Source: Paenibacillus sp. DMB20
GTDB taxonomy: Bacteria > Bacillota > Bacilli > Paenibacillales > Paenibacillaceae
Reading direction: 5' to 3'
DNA length: 64,000 nt
NCBI RefSeq assembly: GCF_000987955.1
Contig: NZ_LAZU01000036.1
Location: forward strand, 124,001-188,000
The position numbers and the translations under genes were made by a program. Each line of letters opens with the position of its first letter. Position 1 is the stretch's first letter. This document shows positions 1-7,762 of this stretch, piece by piece. The notes under the pieces were generated by a model that was given only the letters and a program-made list of their open reading frames with translations, was not told the origin of the DNA and did not search any database.

Positions 1-74
1 CGAAATCGTCCCCTGACCGCAGGCGATGTCGGGCCGGGCGCGTTGACGAAAAAATAATCGGAGTGGATAAAGTA

Positions 75-1088
75 ATGATTGGGGAATTTTTATCTGCGCC
101 GGTGAATGGCGGCTTTCGCATGGAGGATTACTGGGTCTGGTGCGGCTCGGTGATCCGGGGAGAAGAAGGGAGTTATCACATGTTTGCCTCACGTTGGCCG
201 AAGTGGTTGCCCATGCATCCGGGGTGGCTGTCATCTTCGGAAATCGTACGGGCGGTATCGGAAACGCCGGAAGGACCATATGAATTTCAGGAAGTTGTGC
301 TGCCGGCCCGAGGAGCGGAATATTGGGATGGACGCATGACCCATAACCCTCATATCACGAGGTCCGGAAACACGTATCTTTTATATTACACGGGTTCAAC
401 GCACCCGCTGCCGGATCCTGTGCCGGGCGACGGCTATGGGCTTAAAGATCCGCGATGCATCGTTTCCCGCTCGAATAAACGGGTCGGGTTGGCCACGTCC
501 ACAAGCATATACGGACCATGGACCCGTGACGACAGGCCGATTCTGCCGACGCGCCCCGGACGTTTCGACAGCTTTCTGACCTCGAACCCTGCACCGTGCG
601 TACATGACGACGGATCGGTCCTGTTAATTTACAAGGCCCGTCAATATGAGGGCAATGTACATGGTGAAATGACGATAGGAGCGGCTTGCGCCGACCATTG
701 GAGCGGACCGTACCGGGTGATCAGCCAGGAACCCTTATTCCCGCCGGGAAAATTCCATATCGAGGACCCGTTTATATGGAAAGCGGGGGACGGTTACGAG
801 CTGATGGCCAAAGATATGGACGGGGATTTAACCGGGGAGCGGCATGGCGGCGTTCATGCCCGTTCTTCGGACGGTATCCATTGGGAACTGTGCCCGGACC
901 CAAAGGCTTATTCCAGGACTGTGGCCTGGGATGACGGGAGCATTCGCACCATGGGGAGTTTGGAACGACCATGTTTGTTATTCCGGGACGGAGTGCCGAC
1001 GCATCTGTTTGCGGCGGTTTCAGACGGGAAGCAGGGGTTCGCCGATGCCACGCATACGTGGAACATGGTGATACCGATAAAAGGGTGA
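75..1088 (+). CDS. GH43/GH117-like five-bladed beta-propeller glycosidase
   Basis: Probable intracellular glycoside hydrolase of the five-bladed beta-propeller type (GH43/GH117-like clan). The blades are recognisable from repeated Pro/Asp-rich strands followed by Y-L/M-x-Y-type strands: HNPHITRSGNTYLLYYTG, SNPAPCVHDDGSVLLIYKA, IEDPFIWKAGDGYELMAKD and a late ERPCLLF. No signal peptide is visible. I prefer ATG 75 over GTG 63 because GGAGTGG at 60-66 is a correctly spaced Shine-Dalgarno for 75, while nothing suitable precedes 63. The gene lies 30 bp upstream of a discoidin gene and a PL6 lyase gene on the same strand, which fits a polysaccharide-utilisation locus. The substrate cannot be told from the sequence. 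Confidence 0.7.
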   Translation: MIGEFLSAPVNGGFRMEDYWVWCGSVIRGEEGSYHMFASRWPKWLPMHPGWLSSSEIVRAVSETPEGPYEFQEVVLPARGAEYWDGRMTHNPHITRSGNTYLLYYTGSTHPLPDPVPGDGYGLKDPRCIVSRSNKRVGLATSTSIYGPWTRDDRPILPTRPGRFDSFLTSNPAPCVHDDGSVLLIYKARQYEGNVHGEMTIGAACADHWSGPYRVISQEPLFPPGKFHIEDPFIWKAGDGYELMAKDMDGDLTGERHGGVHARSSDGIHWELCPDPKAYSRTVAWDDGSIRTMGSLERPCLLFRDGVPTHLFAAVSDGKQGFADATHTWNMVIPIKG

Positions 1089-1118
1089 CAAGCGCAGGGT
1101 TCGTAAGGAGAGGAAAGG

Positions 1119-1667
1119 ATGAGAATCGGCAAGAGTGCACCAATCAAAACGGCTATTATGGTGCTGGCATGGATAATGGTTTGGGGTGCGGGTGATAGAT
1201 GGACGATTGGCCACAATGCGGTGCTTGCTGCCGAACGAACTAATTTAGCGGTGGGCAAGACGGCTGCGGCCAGCAATGTCTATCAAAACAATCCCAAATA
1301 CGGCGCCGCTAAAGCCGTGGACGGTCAGTCGTCTACCAGATGGGCTGCCGACACCTCCGGAGGTTCCTATTGGCTGCAGGTGGACCTCGGACGAGAGCAT
1401 GTGGCGGATCAATTCATCGTTCGCGAGTATCAGAGCCGGATGACCTCCTACTCCATTCAATATTCACTGGATGCCGTGACCTGGAAGACCGCAACATCCG
1501 GGTCCAAAGCACCCGGCCCGACCGATACGGACACGACGCTCAATCCGGAAAGCCCGATCCAGGCCAGATACGTGAAGTTGGTCGTGGATGCGGCGAGCAG
1601 CGGGGTATCGGTTTATGAGTTCGAAATTTACGGCCAAATCCCTCAGGGAGGGGAAACATGCGGGTAA
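1119..1667 (+). CDS. Secreted discoidin (F5/8 type C, CBM32-like) domain protein, probably the N-terminal part of a split lyase
   Basis: N-terminal hydrophobic segment (about residues 9-38, ending ...VLAAERT) looks like a signal peptide. It is followed by one discoidin/CBM32-like jelly roll (about 40-175) with the usual NLAVGKTAAASN opening, VDGQSSTRWAA and YVKLVV ... VYEFEIYG closing strands. The protein stops right after this carbohydrate-binding domain, and the next gene starts 10 bp upstream of this stop in another frame with a PL6 catalytic domain that has no signal peptide. One extra base near 1650-1658 would join both into a secreted CBM32-PL6 enzyme, so this is either a true binding module or the front half of a frameshifted lyase. 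Start ATG 1119 has a good AAGGAGAGG site. Confidence 0.7.
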   Translation: MRIGKSAPIKTAIMVLAWIMVWGAGDRWTIGHNAVLAAERTNLAVGKTAAASNVYQNNPKYGAAKAVDGQSSTRWAADTSGGSYWLQVDLGREHVADQFIVREYQSRMTSYSIQYSLDAVTWKTATSGSKAPGPTDTDTTLNPESPIQARYVKLVVDAASSGVSVYEFEIYGQIPQGGETCG

Positions 1668-3037
1668 CTAACCAATCCGAACTGAACGATGCCATTCAAA
1701 AAGCGCTGCCCGGGGACACCATCATCATGGCGGATGGAATCTGGAATCATACGTATATTGATTTTTCCGCTCACGCGACAGCCGAGCGTCCCGTGAGGCT
1801 GGCTGCGGAAACGCCCGGAAAAGTGATTCTAAGCGGGGAATCCGGTCTGTCCCTGAACCGGCCGCATCTGATCGTGGACGGTCTGCTGTTTACGAACGGG
1901 AGGGCTCCGGCGGGGAAAGAGGCCGTCATTACGTTTAACAGCGATTACGGCAGAATCACGAATACCGCTGTGGTCGATTTTAACCCCGGGGATACGTCGG
2001 TTAAATATTACTGGGTTTTCTTCAAAGGCGCGAATAACCGGTTGGACAACAGCCGCTTTGAAGGCAAAAACCATATGCAGCCGGTGATCGGCAATAACGG
2101 AAGCGGGAACGAGAAATACAACAAGGTGGACCATTGTTACTTCAAAAATATCCGGCATACCAACCCTAACGGCATGGAAACTTTCCGAATCTGGGGATAT
2201 GGCGGCAATGACGAGTTGGGCGACGACGGAGCGTTCTTTACGATCGAATACAACCTGTTTGAGCATGCGGACGGCGACGATGAAATCATTTCGCTTAAAT
2301 CCAACCGCAATGTGGTGCGTTACAACACGATTTTCGAGTCGCGGGGCGGAATCGTGGGTCGCAGCGGGAATACGAATACGATTGAGAACAATATCATTCT
2401 GGGCGGCGATTATCCGGAGAGCACAGGAATCCGAATCAGCGGACACAATCATACCGTTCAAGGCAACTTTATTCAGGAAGTATCCGACGGAGCTTTAAGG
2501 CTGACAACCGGCGAGCATGTATTTGATGAGAACCATCAGCTGGATTATTTAACGCCCGACTTTCAGCCCCTGCCCCGGGCCGGATCTCCTTACGGTTATG
2601 TAGGCCATTATGGTTGGGTGAAAAACAGCCTGGTCTCGGGCAATGTTTTCGTGAATAACCGGGGTACCGACATATCGTTAGGCTTCTTTTATAAAAATCA
2701 TTGGCCTGGCTATCAGATGGTGCTGCTGCCGGAAGATAATCAAATTAGCGGCAACATCATTTACAAACCTTCAGGGGGCATTGCGATTCAGACCACGAAA
2801 CAGGATACGGCCGAACCCCTCGCCAAGTTCGTTTTTAAGCCGAACAAGTTTGAGAGGAACATGGTATACGGTGGCGGGATTGACATTCAATCGCCCAACA
2901 CGCCAGAAGGGATCATCGTGATTCCGTCCACCGGAGAATCCGCCAATGATTCCGCTGCGGCACGGATTGATAAAGCTGTTCAATTGTATCGTCTTTCTTT
3001 CCCAAACGGCTGCCGCGGCAGCGTTTTTATGTCATGA
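1658..3037 (+). CDS. Polysaccharide lyase family 6 (alginate lyase / chondroitinase-B-like), lacks own signal peptide
   Basis: Right-handed beta-helix lyase. The opening AIQKALPGDTIIMADG is typical of PL6/chondroitinase B. Lys214 (in EIISLKS) and Arg235 (in VGRSGN) are 21 residues apart, the same spacing as the catalytic Lys250/Arg271 of Pedobacter chondroitinase B; Asp207 and Glu209 fall on its Ca-binding acidic positions. The family cleaves uronic-acid polymers (alginate or dermatan sulfate) by beta-elimination outside the cell. There is no signal peptide, although GGGAGGGG directly before ATG 1658 would allow independent translation. The C-terminus (after about residue 446) runs into a GC-rich hairpin followed by T5 and does not look like the usual family end, so both ends may be altered. 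Confidence 0.75.
   Translation: MRVTNQSELNDAIQKALPGDTIIMADGIWNHTYIDFSAHATAERPVRLAAETPGKVILSGESGLSLNRPHLIVDGLLFTNGRAPAGKEAVITFNSDYGRITNTAVVDFNPGDTSVKYYWVFFKGANNRLDNSRFEGKNHMQPVIGNNGSGNEKYNKVDHCYFKNIRHTNPNGMETFRIWGYGGNDELGDDGAFFTIEYNLFEHADGDDEIISLKSNRNVVRYNTIFESRGGIVGRSGNTNTIENNIILGGDYPESTGIRISGHNHTVQGNFIQEVSDGALRLTTGEHVFDENHQLDYLTPDFQPLPRAGSPYGYVGHYGWVKNSLVSGNVFVNNRGTDISLGFFYKNHWPGYQMVLLPEDNQISGNIIYKPSGGIAIQTTKQDTAEPLAKFVFKPNKFERNMVYGGGIDIQSPNTPEGIIVIPSTGESANDSAAARIDKAVQLYRLSFPNGCRGSVFMS
3009..3028 (+). terminator. Palindrome plus T run inside the 3' end of the PL6 ORF
   Basis: GCTGCCGCGGCAGC is a perfect palindrome followed by GTTTTT. It reads like an intrinsic terminator, yet the PL6 reading frame runs through it and stops about 10 bp later, suggesting that the original stop codon lay upstream. 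Confidence 0.45.
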
Positions 3038-3144
3038 TGAATAGGATTTCAAAATTTTTTCGAAAACTTTACGGATTTCTGTCAGAAATGATAAACGTCC
3101 CGAGTCTATACTACAGGTCAACTTTTTGAAAGCGGGGTTTTGGT

Positions 3145-4893
3145 TTGAACACGACGGAAGAGAAACAGATCACGGCATGGGATGAGCTTGAAGACGGCGA
3201 GCTGGTAAAGTTGGCGCAAGCAGGGGAGAGGGAGGCATTCGGCGAGCTCGTCAGACGCCACCGTTCCAAGATGTACGGTTATGCCAGAGCCTATACCCAG
3301 GAGGCTTATCTGGCAGAGGATATCGTGCAGGAGGCGCTGATGCGCGCATTTTTGCATCTCGGGAAATTGGTCGATGAGCACCGCTTCCTGCCCTGGGTTC
3401 ACCGGATCGTTCGTAACCGGGCGTTTACGAAAATGAAAAGCGCTCCGGTTGCGAAGGAACAGACGTTTACGACGCTTTCTTCCTTCATGCCGCCCCAGGA
3501 ACATGAGCAGGACGATTTGAGCCGTCTTGACGAAATACTTTACCGTCTGCGGAAATACAGGGATGAAGAGAGCGCAGTCGTTAATGTTCCGGAGAGCCGG
3601 TTGATCCAAAAGGAAAACCTGGAGGTTTTGACCGGGATCATTCAATGCTTGAAGCCGCGCGAACGGCGTATCTTCGAAGCCCATTTTTTTGATCAGCTGT
3701 CGCCTGCGGAAATTTCCAAGCTCTTTCAGCTTTCCCCATCGAACGTGTATCAGGTGTTATCCCGGTCCCGTAAAAAAGTGGTTCAGCAAAAGATCCGTTT
3801 CACGGTTGACTCTTATATCAAATCGAGAAGGGATTTGGGGACGATGGCTAGCACGGTATTAACTTATAAGGAATCTTTAATGGCGGCAAGAACATGGACT
3901 TCAGCGGCCGAAACGATGTATAAAATGCTTCAATATACGGATAAGCCTCTATCCATGCCGATGGTGATGGGCCTGTCAGGCCATGCTTTTCGAATAAACA
4001 TCATTCCGGACAACGTTCATATCGCCGGTCCGACGGCTTACGATTTTTCGGAAATACTGGTTGAAGGATTTCATCATATCGGCTTCCATGCCAGTTTCGT
4101 GGATGGGATGAAACCGGACATCGGGCAGAACAACAACCTGCTTCCGCCGGAGCAAAAGGGTGTGAAAGCCATGGAAAAACGGGATATCCATCGGGCTCTT
4201 CCCGAGGCGCTCGACCTGATCCACCAATCCCTGGACCGTGGAATCCCGGTGATGGCCTGGGATCTTTTCTTTCCCGAGTTCGGCATCATTTACGGTTACG
4301 ATGATCATGAGCGCGTTTTCCATACCGAAGAATGCGGAAGAAAGGATAAGCTATCCTATGAAAATCTGGGGCGCGGCGTGTGCGAGGATTTATTCGTGCT
4401 CAGCATTGGCAGCGGCCGTGAGACTACATTAAGGGAGCAACTGAAAGAAGCGTTGGCCATGACTATAGAGCATTATGAAGGGAAAGAGAAAAATGTTCCT
4501 GCAGATAGTGTGAAGGGAATTGCCGCATATGATGCATGGATGGATTCCTTTGAGAAGGGGGCGATCGAGCCGAACGGGAATGCCTATAATATAGCCGTTT
4601 ACCGGGATGCCCGAAATTATGCGGCTTTGTTTTTCAAGGAGCTGACCGACCTTTGGCGGATGGAAGATCATGACGGGGATGCGAAAATAACGGGGTTGAT
4701 CAAAGATGCCGAAGCGGCATACCGCCGGATTTCCAATGACTATGACCGTTTGCACGAACGTTTCCCTTATCCGGAAGGCGGGGCACCGAACGAAGTAGAC
4801 GGCAAGGAGGCGATCCGGCTTTTGGAACGGATTAAAGCTGAGGAAATCAGGGCGGTTGAGATTTTGAGAAACATCATGAACGCGCTCAATTAA
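3145..4893 (+). CDS. ECF-like sigma-70 factor with long C-terminal BtrH/papain-like domain
   Basis: Residues 20-105 form a sigma region 2 (LVRRHRSKMYGYA, AEDIVQEALMRAF, FLPWVHRIVRNRA) and about 160-220 a region 4 HTH (CLKPRERRIFEAHFF, SPAEISKLF, SNVYQVLSRSRKK). A further 350 residues follow, far longer than ordinary ECF factors. Their pattern (GLSGHAFRI; GIPVMAWDLFFPEFGIIYGYDD) resembles the papain-like BtrH/C39 fold of the adjacent protein at 5008-5961, but the cysteine position is occupied by Ser/Gly-His, so it is probably a non-catalytic ligand-sensing domain (inference). The start is TTG 3145 with AGCGGGG at 3131-3137. No anti-sigma gene is adjacent; regulation may sit in the fused domain. 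Confidence 0.75.
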   Translation: MNTTEEKQITAWDELEDGELVKLAQAGEREAFGELVRRHRSKMYGYARAYTQEAYLAEDIVQEALMRAFLHLGKLVDEHRFLPWVHRIVRNRAFTKMKSAPVAKEQTFTTLSSFMPPQEHEQDDLSRLDEILYRLRKYRDEESAVVNVPESRLIQKENLEVLTGIIQCLKPRERRIFEAHFFDQLSPAEISKLFQLSPSNVYQVLSRSRKKVVQQKIRFTVDSYIKSRRDLGTMASTVLTYKESLMAARTWTSAAETMYKMLQYTDKPLSMPMVMGLSGHAFRINIIPDNVHIAGPTAYDFSEILVEGFHHIGFHASFVDGMKPDIGQNNNLLPPEQKGVKAMEKRDIHRALPEALDLIHQSLDRGIPVMAWDLFFPEFGIIYGYDDHERVFHTEECGRKDKLSYENLGRGVCEDLFVLSIGSGRETTLREQLKEALAMTIEHYEGKEKNVPADSVKGIAAYDAWMDSFEKGAIEPNGNAYNIAVYRDARNYAALFFKELTDLWRMEDHDGDAKITGLIKDAEAAYRRISNDYDRLHERFPYPEGGAPNEVDGKEAIRLLERIKAEEIRAVEILRNIMNALN

Positions 4894-5007
4894 TCCTGCA
4901 TCATCTTTTCACATCGTTCGAGACGTTGCTCGTGAAAATGCGCGACTAATGCTCGGTTTATGGACAGTCAAACCATTAGCTACGTTTCTTTTAGGAGGAG
5001 ATTTACT

Positions 5008-5961
5008 ATGACGATGATTAATTCAACGATGACGCAGGGCTATCCCTATATCGGCTCCGGCCCGTACTGCTACACCAATTCCTTTGCGATGATGTTTGGC
5101 GCAGCTGCGCCTTCCACGGCAGTGATTGAGTTCGCTACAGGCAGCCCGTTCGGAATGCAGCTGATCGGGGGCGCGATGCCGTTCTTCGACCCGTACGGCT
5201 GGAATCCCGAAGCCGGCTTCGACGGTGCGTTGGCGGCGCTGGGCTGGACCTCGGAGATGTTCAGAGGCGGCAATGCCGAAGACGCTCTTGAGCGCCTCAG
5301 AGAATCCCTTCAAGACGGTCCCGTATGGATCGGTCCGGTGGAGATGGGGCATTTGCGGCATCAACCGGGCATGACCGGGCCGATCGAATCCGACCACTAT
5401 GTCGTGGTACTGGCTCTGAATCACGACTCTGTGCTCATGCATGACCCGCATGGCTACCCCTATGCAACCCTGCCGCTGCACGATTTCATGACCGCATGGC
5501 GGGCCGAGACGATCAACTATGGCGGGCCGTTCACGATGCGGACCGGCTTCAAACGGCTCAGGGAAGTATCCGAAGTGGACGTGATCAAAGCGTCGATTCC
5601 ATCAGCGATCCGGTGGCTGTCGATGGACGGCAGCCACGACATGCCGCCGGGCAGCCTCGGTAACGGCGAAGCCGCCGAGGCTCTGGCGGGGCTCATCGAG
5701 TCCGGCTGCGGCCAGGAACTGCGCGGTCTTCTCGTTCACTTTGCGGTTCGGGTCGGGGCGCGCCGTGCAGCGGACGCCGCGCGCTGCCTAGAACGTGCCG
5801 GATACGCCGGGGCCGCGCGGATTGCGGCGGAGCAGGCAAGGCTGATCGGTTCGATGCAGTATCCGTTGGTTACTGGTAACGATGCGGATGCCGCATCTGC
5901 GCTTCGGGTACTCGCGCCGACATACGACAAGCTTAGGGAGGCGCTGGAAAGTCGGAGTTAG
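5008..5961 (+). CDS. BtrH / C39-like papain-fold protein
   Basis: Start ATG 5008 is fixed by AGGAGG at 4993-4998. A Cys-His-Asp set compatible with a papain-like fold is visible: Cys21 (GSGPYCYTNSF), His130 (SDHYVVVLAL) and Asp146 (MHDPHGYP). Related proteins include the acyltransferase BtrH and C39-type peptidases. The C-terminal third (about 190-317) is Ala/Arg-rich and helical, of unknown function. It follows, on the same strand, a sigma factor whose C-terminal half has the same fold pattern, so the two are probably functionally linked (inference). The coding sequence is noticeably more GC-rich than neighbouring genes, a hint of transfer. No signal peptide. Confidence 0.6.
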   Translation: MTMINSTMTQGYPYIGSGPYCYTNSFAMMFGAAAPSTAVIEFATGSPFGMQLIGGAMPFFDPYGWNPEAGFDGALAALGWTSEMFRGGNAEDALERLRESLQDGPVWIGPVEMGHLRHQPGMTGPIESDHYVVVLALNHDSVLMHDPHGYPYATLPLHDFMTAWRAETINYGGPFTMRTGFKRLREVSEVDVIKASIPSAIRWLSMDGSHDMPPGSLGNGEAAEALAGLIESGCGQELRGLLVHFAVRVGARRAADAARCLERAGYAGAARIAAEQARLIGSMQYPLVTGNDADAASALRVLAPTYDKLREALESRS

Positions 5962-6084
5962 TGTCGTGAACCGGTCATTTTTACCGACATCCTTGGGAAT
6001 AACCAGGTTAAAAAAATCGGTGTTTGTTGCCGGTTGTTGTATTATCGAACTTCACCCTCTTCGCCAGGCTTTAATAATACAAAA

Positions 6085-6125
6085 AAAGGTACGGTTACCT
6101 CATCTCCACGAGTAACCGTACCTTT
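6085..6125 (+). terminator. Perfect 14-bp stem-loop
   Basis: AAAGGTACGGTTAC (6085-6098) and its exact complement (6112-6125) enclose a 13-nt loop. Seven A residues precede it, so it is a better terminator on the minus strand; on the plus strand it closes the BtrH-like gene. Confidence 0.55.
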
Positions 6126-6131
6126 CTCGCG

Positions 6132-6156
6132 TTCGCGGTTTGATCGGAACCGCGAA
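6132..6156 (+). promoter_or_regulatory. Second inverted repeat, candidate TetR operator or terminator
   Basis: TTCGCGGTT and AACCGCGAA flank a 7-nt spacer (6141-6147), seven bases after the preceding hairpin and about 80 bp upstream of the TetR start. Placement fits a TetR-family autoregulatory operator, but a tandem terminator hairpin is equally possible. Confidence 0.4.
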
Positions 6157-6233
6157 GTTGTTTATACTTGCAAAAGAAAAGCGACATGGATGTCTTATAT
6201 GAAACGAATGTGCACGAAAAGGAGCTAAATCAA

Positions 6234-6860
6234 ATGTCACCCCGAGTAAGCGAGGCCTATAAACAAGCAAAGAGAAGAGAGCTGCTGCAATCGGCCAGAA
6301 GAGTGTTCGTCAGAAAAGGATACACGGATACCACCATGCAGGACATTATGGATGAGGCCGGAATCTCCAGAGGCGCGCTGTATGCTTATTTTGATCACAT
6401 TGATCACGTATTCATCGATGTGCTGCAGTTTGACGATCAGGAAGACATTTTCCTTTTCGAACCGGATGACGATTCGCCGCTGTGGAATCGGTTAACCCGT
6501 TGGGTGGATGTTCAGCGGAAAAGCATAGAAGGGATCAACGATTCGCTGGTTCGGGCCAAAGCCGAGTTTTTTCTGACCTCGAAATATGTACGTCAGCATC
6601 ATGTACCTTTCTTAGAACAGCGCTACAACAATTTGAAAGATACAATCAAAGGATTTATTGAAAAAGGGGTAGAGCGGGGAGAGTTCCGGCCCCGTTTGCC
6701 CGCTGACCACATATCGCTCTACTTCATTTCCTTTATTGACGGTTTAATGCTGAACACCTTTCAGTTAAAAACGGAAACAACGAACGTGGATGGACAATTG
6801 TCCGTTTTTCGATATTCTTTGGAACAGATGTTATGCCCGGTAAAAGAAGAACAAGGGTAA
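6234..6860 (+). CDS. TetR/AcrR-family transcriptional regulator
   Basis: The N-terminal HTH (about residues 10-55) has the family signature: SARRVFVRKGYTDTTMQDI, then EAGISRGALYAYF. The remaining 150 residues are the helical ligand-binding/dimerisation domain (C-terminal TetR_C type, with FIEKGVERGEFRP and the LYFISFIDGL helix). ATG 6234 is preferred over upstream ATG 6168 because AAAAGGAG (6217-6224) sits nine bases before it and the HTH starts directly. No obvious same-strand target follows. A palindrome at 6132-6156 may be its operator. The ligand is unknown. Confidence 0.85.
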   Translation: MSPRVSEAYKQAKRRELLQSARRVFVRKGYTDTTMQDIMDEAGISRGALYAYFDHIDHVFIDVLQFDDQEDIFLFEPDDDSPLWNRLTRWVDVQRKSIEGINDSLVRAKAEFFLTSKYVRQHHVPFLEQRYNNLKDTIKGFIEKGVERGEFRPRLPADHISLYFISFIDGLMLNTFQLKTETTNVDGQLSVFRYSLEQMLCPVKEEQG

Positions 6861-6891
6861 ACTGTCAGACGGTGCCCGCGGCATTCATGTC

Positions 6892-7653
6892 TCAGGCATA
6901 CAGTGAGTGAAGCTCCCGAAGCTTTGAAACGATGTTCTTCTCGATTTGATCATCCAGCATGATTTGCTCTTTAGCAATGTGCAGCAAAGGCTCGTAATTT
7001 CCGATCAGGACCGAATGAAACGCTTTTTGGAACAGCGGAAGATCATTCATGTCGTTGCCGAAACAAATAAATTTCTCGCTATACTGGCCGAATTGCTCCA
7101 GAGCGGACATTTTATTTACGCCTTTGTAAGTAATGTCCAAAATGCCCTCCGTTGAGTGATGATGGATCGTTACATCCAAGCCTTTCATGGTTTCGGATAA
7201 CTGTTCAAAGTCGGGACATGACAGCACCACGATCTTGATGAAAGACTCAATCTGTTCCAGGCTGACCCGGGAGGCCGATTGAAGAGGATCCACATGGAGC
7301 AGTAAAGGGTGATGGCTTTTCAGATTATGGGCGTAATTCCACTTGTCATCAATCAGGTATTCGGCTTGGGCGTCGTTCAGGACTCGAATGATTTCTTCGG
7401 CTAGAGCTGCAGGCAAAGGAGTAAAGCCAAGAGGCTCTCCACGGTAATACGTCATGGCCCCGTTCGCCCCGATGAGAAGATGGTTGTTGAACCGTTCATC
7501 CAGAACCGGCATCATATCCCGGCACGGTCTTGCCGAAGCGAAGCCGACCCTGTGTCCAGCCCGCTCCAACTCGAGGAGAAGATCCAGAATATTCGCGGAG
7601 ATCGGCTGTCCCTTGAAACATATCGTCCCATCCAAATCAAAAATAAAATTCAT
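6892..7653 (-). CDS. HAD-superfamily Cof-type phosphatase
   Basis: Cytosolic haloacid-dehalogenase phosphatase of the Cof/YwpJ type. Motif I FDLDGT at residues 5-10 holds the nucleophile Asp5 and acid/base Asp7; motif II is GFASAR; the Lys of motif III is probably in YKGVNK; motif IV is CFGNDMNDLPLF. The length (253 aa) and the C2 cap between about residues 80 and 190 fit the subfamily, which dephosphorylates sugar phosphates, FMN or PLP precursors; the substrate here is unknown. Start ATG is preceded by AGGTGGGGAA. It is convergent with the TetR gene and not clearly in an operon. Confidence 0.85.
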   Translation of the reverse strand: MNFIFDLDGTICFKGQPISANILDLLLELERAGHRVGFASARPCRDMMPVLDERFNNHLLIGANGAMTYYRGEPLGFTPLPAALAEEIIRVLNDAQAEYLIDDKWNYAHNLKSHHPLLLHVDPLQSASRVSLEQIESFIKIVVLSCPDFEQLSETMKGLDVTIHHHSTEGILDITYKGVNKMSALEQFGQYSEKFICFGNDMNDLPLFQKAFHSVLIGNYEPLLHIAKEQIMLDDQIEKNIVSKLRELHSLYA

Positions 7654-7762
7654 TGATTCCCCACCTTACATTATGATCTGAATCAAGCATAAAGGGATCC
7701 GGTTCAAAGCTGTAGGGACAGAATGGAAAAAGTGAGCGGGACAACCGAAATGCCGCATCCGG

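Noticed and set aside
1829..2461. 210-codon ORF antisense to the PL6 lyase
   Set aside because: Complement of conserved beta-helix codons with no start signals.
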